NCBI GenBank assembly: GCA_024401555.1
Contig: JAKSKV010000005.1
Span: 55,703-119,702 of the forward strand
Source of the DNA: Paludibacteraceae bacterium
GTDB taxonomy: Bacteria; Bacteroidota; Bacteroidia; Bacteroidales; Paludibacteraceae
Length of the DNA stretch: 64,000 bases
Reading direction: 5' to 3'
Below the pieces are notes generated by a model. It did no database searches and was not told the origin of the DNA. It was given only the letters and a program-made list of their open reading frames with translations. Shown piece after piece: positions 7,185-15,392 of the stretch. Position 1 is the stretch's first letter; the number at the start of each line of letters is the position of its first letter. Both the position numbers and the translations under genes were made by a program.

Positions 7185-8141
7185 ATGTATAAAATGAAAA
7201 TTTTAGGAACAGGAAGTGCAATTCCAAAATTGGAAGTGACGAACGACGACCTCGCAAAATTCTTGGACACCAACGACGAGTGGATCTCCTCTCGTACCGG
7301 CATCAAGAGCAGGCACATCCTCTCCGAAGGAGAGACGCTTACAGACCTAGCTGCCGAAGCGACCAGACAAGCTTTAGCGGATGCCAAGGTTGACGCCAAG
7401 GATTTGGACTACATCATCTGCCACAACATCATGAACGACAGATGCATTCCAGGCATGTCTTGTATTATCCAAGGTATCATCGGCGCAACTTGTCCATGTG
7501 TGGACACCAACGCCGCTTGCACAGGTTTCATCTACGCGCTCGATCATGCGGACGCATTGATGAAGGCGGGCAAAGCCAACAAGATCCTCATCATCTGTGC
7601 GGAACAGATGAGTATGATGATCGACTGGGAGCGCCGCGAAAGCTGCGTTTTGTTCGGTGATGGCGCAGGCGCTGTTGTTGTATCCAACGAAGGCGAAGAT
7701 TGCGCTGTAAAGGTGACCGCATGCTATACGCCTGCACTCAACTGCAACGTAAAGCAGGGGGATACACCATTTAGAAAGGACACGACCACTTACGACAAGT
7801 TGGAGATGGCCGGCCGTGAGGTGTTTAAATTAGCCACCCACAACTCATGCAACGACATCCAAACCGTTCTGGATGCGTCCCACACGACCGCCAGCGACGT
7901 GAAATATTTCATCCTACACCAAGCCAACCTTAGAATCGTGGAGGCTATCCGAGGATTCTTGGAGCAACCGGAAGAGAAGTTCCCTCACAACATAGAGCAC
8001 AGAGGAAACACCTCATCCGCCAGCGTTCTTCTCCTTTTGGACGATTTGAACAAGGCGAACAAAATCCAAAGGGGCGACAAATTGGTGTTCAGCGCTTTCG
8101 GCGCAGGATTCACATCAGGCGCATGTCTGATGACATGGTAA
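7185..8141 (+). CDS. fabH: 3-oxoacyl-ACP synthase III (FabH-type)
   Basis: This condensing enzyme starts fatty-acid synthesis from acyl-CoA and malonyl-ACP. It has 318 residues. The catalytic triad is visible: C112 in NAACTGF, H245 in HQANLR and N275 in HRGNTSSAS. A second ATG three codons in (7194) is an equally possible start. It is the first gene of fabH-fabK-fabF. There is no acyl carrier protein or rpmF/plsX beside it, which are common fabH neighbours. It is therefore unclear whether this is the only initiating synthase of the cell. Confidence 0.92.
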   Translation: MYKMKILGTGSAIPKLEVTNDDLAKFLDTNDEWISSRTGIKSRHILSEGETLTDLAAEATRQALADAKVDAKDLDYIICHNIMNDRCIPGMSCIIQGIIGATCPCVDTNAACTGFIYALDHADALMKAGKANKILIICAEQMSMMIDWERRESCVLFGDGAGAVVVSNEGEDCAVKVTACYTPALNCNVKQGDTPFRKDTTTYDKLEMAGREVFKLATHNSCNDIQTVLDASHTTASDVKYFILHQANLRIVEAIRGFLEQPEEKFPHNIEHRGNTSSASVLLLLDDLNKANKIQRGDKLVFSAFGAGFTSGACLMTW

Positions 8142-8174
8142 TTTTTTAGATTATAAGAATAAAAATAATACGAT

Positions 8175-9122
8175 ATGATTTCAAGCAAAATTTGTGAATT
8201 AATCGGTATTCAATACCCTATTTTCCAAGGTGGTATGGCGTGGATTTCAGACGCCAAGTTAGCAAGCGCAGTTTCTAACGCAGGTGGTTTGGGACTAATC
8301 TCCGCCATGAACGCCAACGCAGAGTACGTTCGTGAGGAGATCAAGAAGTGCAAGACAATGACAGACAAGCCATTCGGTGTAAACATCATGTTGCAAAGCC
8401 CATTCGCAGACGAAGTGGCCAAAGTTGTCATCGAAGAGAAGGTGGCAGTTGTCACTACCGGTGCAGGTAACCCATCCAAGTTTATGAAGGATTGGTTGGA
8501 GGCTGGCATCAAGGTGGTTCCTGTTGTCGCATCAGCCGCTTTCGCCATCTTGATGGAGAGAATCGGCGCCAGCGCAGTAGTCGCTGAGGGTTGCGAGTCT
8601 GGTGGTCACGTAGGTGATTTGAACACCATGGCATTGGTACCACAAGTGGTTGACGCTGTGAAGATTCCAGTTTTGGCAGCAGGTGGTATCGGAGACGGTA
8701 GAGGTATGGCAGCAGCCTTTATGTTGGGTGCAGAGGGCGTACAATGCGGTACTTGCTTCCTCGTTGCCGACGAGTGTTGTGTCAGCCAAACTTACAAGGA
8801 TAAGATCATCTCCGCAAGCGACACCGCTACTATCGTAACAGGTAAGCGCTTGGGTCACCCAGTTCGTTCTTTGAAGACTCCTTTCTCAAAGAAGTTCGCT
8901 GACATGGAGAAGGATACCAACATCACCGACGAAGAGATCATGAAGTTCGGTGCCGGATCACTCAGAAAGGCAGTGGTCGATGGCGACGCTAAGGGAGGAT
9001 CATTCATGGCTGGTCAAATCGCTGGCCTTATCAAGGAGCAACGCTCCGCAAAAGCAATTGTTGAATCAATGGTGAACGAGGCTGAGGCACTTTTGTCAAA
9101 GGCACAAAACAGAACCAAATAA
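8175..9122 (+). CDS. fabK: FMN-dependent enoyl-ACP reductase II (FabK-type)
   Basis: The protein has 315 residues of TIM-barrel NPD/2-nitropropane dioxygenase-like fold. It reduces enoyl-ACP in the last step of each elongation cycle. The N-terminal IQYPIFQGGMAW, the catalytic-His segment EGCESGGHVG (H145) and the phosphate-binding AAGGIGDGRG identify FabK rather than nitronate monooxygenase, and the flanking fabH and fabF agree. FabK enzymes are not inhibited by triclosan (family knowledge). The stop codon shares its last base with the fabF start. Codon use leans to AAG, GGT and GTT, suggesting high expression. Confidence 0.9.
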   Translation: MISSKICELIGIQYPIFQGGMAWISDAKLASAVSNAGGLGLISAMNANAEYVREEIKKCKTMTDKPFGVNIMLQSPFADEVAKVVIEEKVAVVTTGAGNPSKFMKDWLEAGIKVVPVVASAAFAILMERIGASAVVAEGCESGGHVGDLNTMALVPQVVDAVKIPVLAAGGIGDGRGMAAAFMLGAEGVQCGTCFLVADECCVSQTYKDKIISASDTATIVTGKRLGHPVRSLKTPFSKKFADMEKDTNITDEEIMKFGAGSLRKAVVDGDAKGGSFMAGQIAGLIKEQRSAKAIVESMVNEAEALLSKAQNRTK

Positions 9123-10357
9123 TGAGAAGAGTTGTCATCACAGGAATGGGCGTTATTTCGCCTATTGGAAACGATATTAAGACTTTTTGGGAGAACCTAA
9201 AAAGCGGAACATGCGGTATTGATTTCATCCAAAACATCGATGCGAGCGCATTGGAGGTAAAGGTCGCTGGTGAAGTGAAGAACTTCCGTGCGGAGGATTT
9301 CGGCGTGGAGAAGGGAATGGCCCGCAGAGCGGACCGTTTCTGTCAATTCGCTCTTGCTGCGGCTCAACAAGCCATGAACGATAGAGGCGACCTCCAATTG
9401 CCAAGCGACAGATTGGGTGTCTATGTAGGTTCCGGTATTGGAGGTATGAACACCTTCATCACCGAGTGCACCAAGTGCAACGAGGATGGTGCGGGACGCG
9501 TTTCCCCTCTCTTCATCCCTATGATGATTTCCAACATCGCCGCTGGAAACATCGCGATCGCCCACCATGCGGAGGGGCCATGTTTGCCGGTCGTTACGGC
9601 CTGCGCAACTGGTACACACGCCATCGGAGAGGCTTATAGAGCTATCAAATACGGTTATGCCGACGCCATCATCACTGGTGGTGCAGAGGCTGCCATCACC
9701 CCATTGGCCATCGGCGGTTTCGCAAACGCCAAGGCTCTTTCCAAATCAACAGATCCTAAAAACGCCTCTTTGCCTTTCGACGCGGAGCGTAAGGGATTTG
9801 TAATGGGTGAAGGTGCTGGTATCATCATTTTGGAGGAGTACGAGCACGCCATCGCAACTGGCGCAAAGATCTACGGTGAGCTTTGTGGATACGGCAACAC
9901 TTGCGACGCACACCACTACACGGCTCCTAAGCCTGACGGTTCTTGCGCGGCAAAGGCCATCAAGCAAGCGCTTGACGAGGCTAATTACGACGAGAAAGAC
10001 ACTTTGTACATCAATGCGCACGGAACGGGAACCCACATGAACGATATGTCGGAGACCGCTGCCATCAAGATCGCTATGGGCGAGAAAGAGGCACGCCGCG
10101 CACACATCAGCTCATCCAAGTCCATGACAGGACACATGTTGGGTGCGGCAGGAGGTGTGGAGGTGATCGTTTCCGCATTGTCCGTACAAGAGGGCATCGT
10201 CACTCCTACCATCGGATTGAACCATCCAGATCCGGAGTGTGACCTCGACTACACACCAAACAAGGCACAAAAGGCTGACTTGACCATCGCCCTCTCCAAC
10301 TCATTGGGCTTCGGCGGTCATAACGCTTGCGTGGCCATCAGAAAGTTCGTTAAATAA
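9122..10357 (+). CDS. fabF: 3-oxoacyl-ACP synthase II (FabF-type)
   Basis: This elongating condensing enzyme has 411 residues, the usual length. The catalytic residues are C161 in VTACATGTH, a His in NAHGTGTHMND (about 300) and a His in SKSMTGHMLGAAGG (about 337). The C-terminal SLGFGGHNA is also conserved. The start overlaps the fabK stop by one base (TAATG), so the two are translationally coupled. A strong terminator follows 21 bases downstream. Confidence 0.95.
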   Translation: MRRVVITGMGVISPIGNDIKTFWENLKSGTCGIDFIQNIDASALEVKVAGEVKNFRAEDFGVEKGMARRADRFCQFALAAAQQAMNDRGDLQLPSDRLGVYVGSGIGGMNTFITECTKCNEDGAGRVSPLFIPMMISNIAAGNIAIAHHAEGPCLPVVTACATGTHAIGEAYRAIKYGYADAIITGGAEAAITPLAIGGFANAKALSKSTDPKNASLPFDAERKGFVMGEGAGIIILEEYEHAIATGAKIYGELCGYGNTCDAHHYTAPKPDGSCAAKAIKQALDEANYDEKDTLYINAHGTGTHMNDMSETAAIKIAMGEKEARRAHISSSKSMTGHMLGAAGGVEVIVSALSVQEGIVTPTIGLNHPDPECDLDYTPNKAQKADLTIALSNSLGFGGHNACVAIRKFVK

Positions 10358-10378
10358 TAGGACAAATCTATTGATAAC

Positions 10379-10411
10379 GGGGAGGGTTCGCAAGAATTCT
10401 CCCCTTATTTA
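10379..10411 (+). terminator. Intrinsic terminator of fabHKF
   Basis: An 11-bp stem (10379-10389 with 10394-10404, two G-T wobbles) is capped by a GCAA tetraloop and followed by TTATTTAATTT. Confidence 0.8.
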
Positions 10412-10449
10412 ATTTACAATTCGTATTCAATTTTTAACTTACAATCTCC

Positions 10450-11151
10450 ATGAACGATCCAATGGGCAGCGCCATTTCCGAATACTTTCATACCGGAAAG
10501 GCCAGTAAATTAGTGGTGCAATCGTCGCTCTTCGACGACGACGTAATTCCTGTTCCGCACCTCTTCCGTACCTACAAGCAAATGCCGCCCTTGGAGAAGA
10601 AAGCCATGGATCTTGCCCAAGGGAAGACATTGGATGTGGGAGCCGGAGCCGGTTGCCACTCCCTTCATCTGCAAGAAAAGGGCATCGACGTCAAAGCGAT
10701 CGACATCTCCAAACTCTCTTGCGAAGTGATGAGAGAGAGGGGCATAAAATCTGTGGAGCGCATCGATTTCTTCGACGTGACCATCAAGGAGTGTTACGAC
10801 ACCATCCTCATGTTGATGAACGGAACCGGCATTGTCGGTAAGATCAGCAATCTCCCCCACTTTTTCCAAACCGTCAAAAAGAGATTGACGCCCAACGGGC
10901 AACTTCTCATCGATTCCACCGACCTCTGTTACCTTTACGAGGACGAAGAGGGGTTCATCGAATTGCCGGAAGAGGGTTATTACGGGGAGATTGATTTCCG
11001 AATGAAATACAAGAACGTCCAGGGCGAACCGTTCGATTGGCTATACCTGGACTTCGAAACGCTTGCGGCATCAGCCGCCAGTGAAGGACTACATTGCGAG
11101 AAGGTTATGGACGGGAAGCACTATGATTACCTTGCGAAAATCACATTTTAA
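10450..11151 (+). CDS. Class I SAM-dependent methyltransferase, substrate unknown
   Basis: The product is a soluble protein of 233 residues. Motif I of the Rossmann methyltransferase fold is TLDVGAGAGCHSLHL (about 59-73). Next come the acidic ribose-binding strand VKAIDIS (about 81-87) and LLIDSTD, a motif-IV/post-I-like strand. The N-terminal part SLFDDDVIPVPHLFR is shared with small-molecule methyltransferases of Bacteroidota, but I do not recognise a specific substrate. It stands alone between the fabF terminator and the J-domain genes, 42 bases before the next start. Confidence 0.8.
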   Translation: MNDPMGSAISEYFHTGKASKLVVQSSLFDDDVIPVPHLFRTYKQMPPLEKKAMDLAQGKTLDVGAGAGCHSLHLQEKGIDVKAIDISKLSCEVMRERGIKSVERIDFFDVTIKECYDTILMLMNGTGIVGKISNLPHFFQTVKKRLTPNGQLLIDSTDLCYLYEDEEGFIELPEEGYYGEIDFRMKYKNVQGEPFDWLYLDFETLAASAASEGLHCEKVMDGKHYDYLAKITF

Positions 11152-11193
11152 GTAGCACGAGCCGCATCATCAACCAACAGACATCATCATCCC

Positions 11194-12459
11194 ATGAAAA
11201 GAGAATCCGGGTTTTCCTACATCACATTCGCTATCAGAGTCTTTATATTTTGGACTATGATGGCAGGCATTTCTTGTTACGCCGCAGACGACAACATACC
11301 AACCCCGACCGTAACCATGACAGACATCGACAGTGTGGTCGCGATCGCCGAGTTCAATCCGCCACTCTTCCAAGAGTACGGTCAAGACACAACCTTCCAA
11401 GTTTTCTTAAAATTCCATGATTACAGCTGTGGCGCCGAAAAGGAAATCGAAATAAGGGAACTGGATGAGAACGTAATAATCGATACCGGCCATGAGATGA
11501 TAGTAGAAGCTTATTTTGTTATTAGCGATAACTTGTATGAGAAACATTATGAGAAACATGAAATCCTCAACGTCACCGATGGGTATGGTAACGTCTCATT
11601 TAGAAAAGCATATAATCCCCTTAGAACTGTACTGACAAAAAAAGCGCTGATGAGCGGGTTCCTCGAACTTGAACTTGCTGGAGGAACTCAAACGGTTATG
11701 TTTACACCATTAAAAGACAACAATTTCCATCAAAAAATTGTCGTAAAACAAGATTACACAGGTATCGTTTCAATGTATGTCATAGCATTCGGGTTGCTCG
11801 CCATTTCTGTCTGGATAGGCATATCGAGCTCTCGAGGTTCCAAAGACAAAGAGACCAACAGATACTTATCCCACTTCACCTCTAACCTATTAAAATATGC
11901 GCCAGAGGAACCATCCTCTCGTGAGGAAGATATCTTCAATGAATACCTCCACGACCACCCCAACATAAAAATCACGCACGACACGTATCTTGACGAAAAT
12001 AAAACAGGTGAGTATTACGCCTATCTCTGCAAACATCTCTCCTTCGAAGAGCGTAGAGACTTTATCCTCTTCCTATTCAAACTTGCCATTGACCAGGATG
12101 GCATCAAAAACAAGGAATGGAGCCTTCTTCAACAAGCTATGATGGGGCTTAGGATGAACAGCGTCACCATCAACTACTTCAACCAAAAGTATGGCCCACT
12201 ACGCACAGAGTATGACGATTATGCCCAATATCGCTCATCCTCCCAAACGAGCGCCACACACAGTAGAGCCCTCTCTTCCGACTATGCGGCATTAGGCATA
12301 ACCAGCACAGCGGGAAAAGAAGAGGTGCAACGGGCGTACCACAAAATGGCGCTACAATACCACCCCGACCTTCCTCAAAACGCGGGGAAGGAGGCTTTCT
12401 GCACCCAAAAGATGACGGAAATCAACGAAGCCTACGAACGCATCATCAGCACACTGTAA
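11194..12459 (+). CDS. Membrane-anchored TerB-like/J-domain protein 1
   Basis: The 421-residue layout is: signal-like hydrophobic start (about 13-30, ending in SCYA), an extracytoplasmic beta-rich domain (31-185), one transmembrane helix (190-210), a TerB-like helical domain (about 225-335; LFKLAIDQDGIKNKEW has the acidic TerB core) and a C-terminal J domain (363-421) with its HPD at 390-392. The J domain should face the cytoplasm and stimulate a DnaK ATPase. This resembles DjlA (TM-TerB-J) with a periplasmic sensor-like part added. The next gene has the same cytoplasmic design. The GKEEVQRAYHKMA helix is well conserved. I know of no characterised homologue with this ectodomain. Confidence 0.7.
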   Translation: MKRESGFSYITFAIRVFIFWTMMAGISCYAADDNIPTPTVTMTDIDSVVAIAEFNPPLFQEYGQDTTFQVFLKFHDYSCGAEKEIEIRELDENVIIDTGHEMIVEAYFVISDNLYEKHYEKHEILNVTDGYGNVSFRKAYNPLRTVLTKKALMSGFLELELAGGTQTVMFTPLKDNNFHQKIVVKQDYTGIVSMYVIAFGLLAISVWIGISSSRGSKDKETNRYLSHFTSNLLKYAPEEPSSREEDIFNEYLHDHPNIKITHDTYLDENKTGEYYAYLCKHLSFEERRDFILFLFKLAIDQDGIKNKEWSLLQQAMMGLRMNSVTINYFNQKYGPLRTEYDDYAQYRSSSQTSATHSRALSSDYAALGITSTAGKEEVQRAYHKMALQYHPDLPQNAGKEAFCTQKMTEINEAYERIISTL

Positions 12460-12489
12460 AAGTCCGTCAAACAACATAAAAATATTGAC

Positions 12490-15294
12490 ATGATGAACTA
12501 TACCGTAAAAACTTTACTGTTTATTCTTGGGATAACACTCTTATCTTGCTCACGAGGAGACTCTTCCGAAACCGACATTAAGATAGTTGACAGGGGGCTC
12601 GGAACCCCTACCCTTTCCATCTCCACGACCAATAGGGTCATCGGATTATCCACATACGAAAACACTTTCCACTTCCCCTATTTCAAGTCCAACGAATTCA
12701 ACGCCATGTTGAAAATCAGCGACTCCCAACATGATATTCCGCGAGAAGTGGGAAGATCCATAGAGTACTATTGCACCACCAGCAACCACCCCAAAGAAAT
12801 ACGGTTGCTGAGAGGTGTCGACATGATCAACTCATTGAGTTTCAGAAGTTTCGAAGACAAACTTCACGTTGTGACCAACAAAGATTCCCTAAGGCTAGAA
12901 GCGAAATTCAATCGTTTCTCCCTCATCGACAATATGAAAAACCCCTATTTCGGAAATGTCGTTTCTGAAATCGTCTTCCCGACCAAAGAGGAGATGCCTC
13001 TCATTTTCGGAATACAACCAGGAGGGGAGATTTTGGAAAAACTATCCGGCAGAACAATCAATCACCACACCATCTCGCTTTTCAAAATCGAATTGGTATC
13101 CAAGGAGAAGAGAATACCATTGAACAGCAAAACGCCTATAACTGTAAAGATAGGAAAGGCTTCAATGGGAGGAGAAATGAATGCCTTGGAAGATAAGATG
13201 GCTATGCCTTTATGGTATTTTGACGAAGAGTTGGGCACATGGACACAAAGGGGAATGGCTACCCCTTCCCTAAAAGAGAACGCCTATATCGCCCAAATCG
13301 ACCAAACAGGATGGTGGATCATCGACCAGCCAGACATAGCTTATGAAATCCACCGCATCCAGACAACCGACGCAAAGAACTATCAACTACCTTACGCCAC
13401 CATAACCATCTCAGGAGAGAATCGGAAGGTCAAATACACAACAAACAACAAAGGAGCGGGCTACTATTGCGTTCCGAGCAATATGACGTCTCTTGATTAT
13501 AAAATCGACCACTATACCATATTCAAACCGTCCAAATCCCAACCATCAGAGGAGATACCCATCTCTATCTCCAATAGGGGAAGCAAGGTCATATCAGGAG
13601 AATCCAGAAAATTCAAGACCATACAGGCCCTCGGCATCCAATCCGACGCAATCAATGCACAACAACATCCTGTTTCTGTCGCCAACAACTCAGGATACAA
13701 GGCCGAAATGTTTGGCCCATCATCCAAAAGGAAATTTCAAAAAAAAGAATCTTCCGCATACAAGGTCGGCGCATTCTACGCCATTCCATCCAAGTCGTTC
13801 CCAGGTTTCATCAACATAGCGATTCCAACGTCAAGAATGGGGATACTAAGCCCGTCCAATGGAGAAAAAGGCAAATGGAGAAAATCGTTGGACTGGTTAT
13901 TCCCTTTGGGAGATGATAAGGAAATCAACATTACAGAGAATGCCATTCAATACAAGACCAAAGAGTGGAAACTGATATTTGAGCCATCGAATGTCATGAC
14001 CAGGGTGGATACCATCCACGTATTCGACACAACCAGCATGACGTGGGTTTGCGAGTTCGTCGATATCATCATCCAGCAACCGGAAAACTTTTCGTATCGA
14101 GAATTCTCCTATACCACATCTCTTTATTCAAGAAAAGATGAGACTCTTACTGCACGAGAAGTAGAGAATATTCGTTTTCTGTCAGATAGGGACCCATTCT
14201 CCTACGCCTTACAATTCACGACAAAAGGAGGGCGGTTCGCTACCTATCGATCCGACATAACGTACTTAACGAACTGCCGCTACGATATCGACTTAAGTCA
14301 ACCAATAGCCATAGAAACAGATGTTGAAAAATTCGCGAAACTCCCCATCTACAGCGTCAAGGACAAGTGGGGTAGAATCCTCGTTGACCACTCCAAAACA
14401 AAACATTTACGAAGATCCGCTTGGGATTCCGACAATTTGTTTTTCGAATTTGAAGGAGAGTGGGCCCCATTGAACGGTTCGCACAAACTTGATAAAAGCA
14501 AATTTCTTCTCCTCAACAATAACTCATCCTCTTCTAACGGGGAAAACAAAGGATTAGTACTCCCTATATTAATAACTATATTTGCTATAATGATTGGATT
14601 CGAAATCTTCCATGCCACAGGAGGAATTAGTTCCAAGGATGAGAACAAGAAAGATAAGAGATCAACACTGCAACCTATACTCTCGACATTGGTCGCCAAC
14701 CTTGTGAAATTAGGGCCAAAATTCACCAAGCAAAGAAAAGAAATCATCAAGGTTTTTCTCCTGAAACACCCTGATTTACCCATCAATTACAAGGAATATA
14801 TTAAAGGGGATAATTTTGTCACTGATCATGCTTTTGAAACGATCAAATCATTCACCAATTCCTCTGAACGACACGATATTGTCGAACTTCTGATCAAACT
14901 TGCCATCGACACGGATGGCATCAAATCAGACGAGTGGAATTTCATTTGGAAAGTGATGATCGGCCTTGGATTGGATAGCGACACCATCCACTCTTTCGCC
15001 AAACGATACAATCCGCTCCGAGAAGATCAGGATGACAATTCGCAGGAAGAGGATTTTCACCACCAGTCAAAGGGAAATACGAAAGAGAGCATGCAAAAGG
15101 CGAAAATCGCTGACTTTGCCACGTTGGGAATCAATCCAAACGCCGACTTGCCGGAGGTCAAAAAAGCGTATAAACGACTAGCAAGGATGTATCATCCAGA
15201 CCTTCCTCAAAACAACGGCAACATCCAATTTTGCACAAAAAAGATGGCGGAAATCAATGCGGCATACGATCGGATCATGGAAATGTTGCAGTAA
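12490..15294 (+). CDS. Membrane-anchored TerB-like/J-domain protein 2, large ectodomain
   Basis: The 934-residue layout is: lipoprotein-like signal with LLSC (C20), an extracytoplasmic region to about residue 685, a transmembrane helix (about 688-708), a TerB-like helical domain (about 735-850; LIKLAIDTDGIKSDEW) and a J domain (about 874-934) with HPD near 901-903. The ectodomain has a segment with PLWYFDEELGTWTQRG followed by GWWIID, reminiscent of the folded repeats in CILP/FAM171-type proteins, and an adjacent carboxypeptidase-regulatory-like beta sandwich. If the Cys is lipidated, the N-terminus would sit in the outer leaflet of the inner membrane while the J domain is cytoplasmic. It is a paralogue of the preceding gene only in its C-terminal half and lies 30 bases after it. 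Confidence 0.65.
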   Translation: MMNYTVKTLLFILGITLLSCSRGDSSETDIKIVDRGLGTPTLSISTTNRVIGLSTYENTFHFPYFKSNEFNAMLKISDSQHDIPREVGRSIEYYCTTSNHPKEIRLLRGVDMINSLSFRSFEDKLHVVTNKDSLRLEAKFNRFSLIDNMKNPYFGNVVSEIVFPTKEEMPLIFGIQPGGEILEKLSGRTINHHTISLFKIELVSKEKRIPLNSKTPITVKIGKASMGGEMNALEDKMAMPLWYFDEELGTWTQRGMATPSLKENAYIAQIDQTGWWIIDQPDIAYEIHRIQTTDAKNYQLPYATITISGENRKVKYTTNNKGAGYYCVPSNMTSLDYKIDHYTIFKPSKSQPSEEIPISISNRGSKVISGESRKFKTIQALGIQSDAINAQQHPVSVANNSGYKAEMFGPSSKRKFQKKESSAYKVGAFYAIPSKSFPGFINIAIPTSRMGILSPSNGEKGKWRKSLDWLFPLGDDKEINITENAIQYKTKEWKLIFEPSNVMTRVDTIHVFDTTSMTWVCEFVDIIIQQPENFSYREFSYTTSLYSRKDETLTAREVENIRFLSDRDPFSYALQFTTKGGRFATYRSDITYLTNCRYDIDLSQPIAIETDVEKFAKLPIYSVKDKWGRILVDHSKTKHLRRSAWDSDNLFFEFEGEWAPLNGSHKLDKSKFLLLNNNSSSSNGENKGLVLPILITIFAIMIGFEIFHATGGISSKDENKKDKRSTLQPILSTLVANLVKLGPKFTKQRKEIIKVFLLKHPDLPINYKEYIKGDNFVTDHAFETIKSFTNSSERHDIVELLIKLAIDTDGIKSDEWNFIWKVMIGLGLDSDTIHSFAKRYNPLREDQDDNSQEEDFHHQSKGNTKESMQKAKIADFATLGINPNADLPEVKKAYKRLARMYHPDLPQNNGNIQFCTKKMAEINAAYDRIMEMLQ

Positions 15295-15356
15295 TCAGCT
15301 CGCCAAAAAAATTTTCACTTTTGCTGATTATTTTTAATAAGAAGTAAAAAAAATCG

Positions 15357-15364
15357 TATATTTG
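15357..15364 (+). promoter_or_regulatory. -7 element before the M6 protease gene
   Basis: TATATTTG matches TAnnTTTG 28 bases before the start codon. A T-run 21 bases upstream is only a weak -33 element. Confidence 0.5.
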
Positions 15365-15392
15365 GAGAGTTACACTTTTCAAAGGGAAGTCC

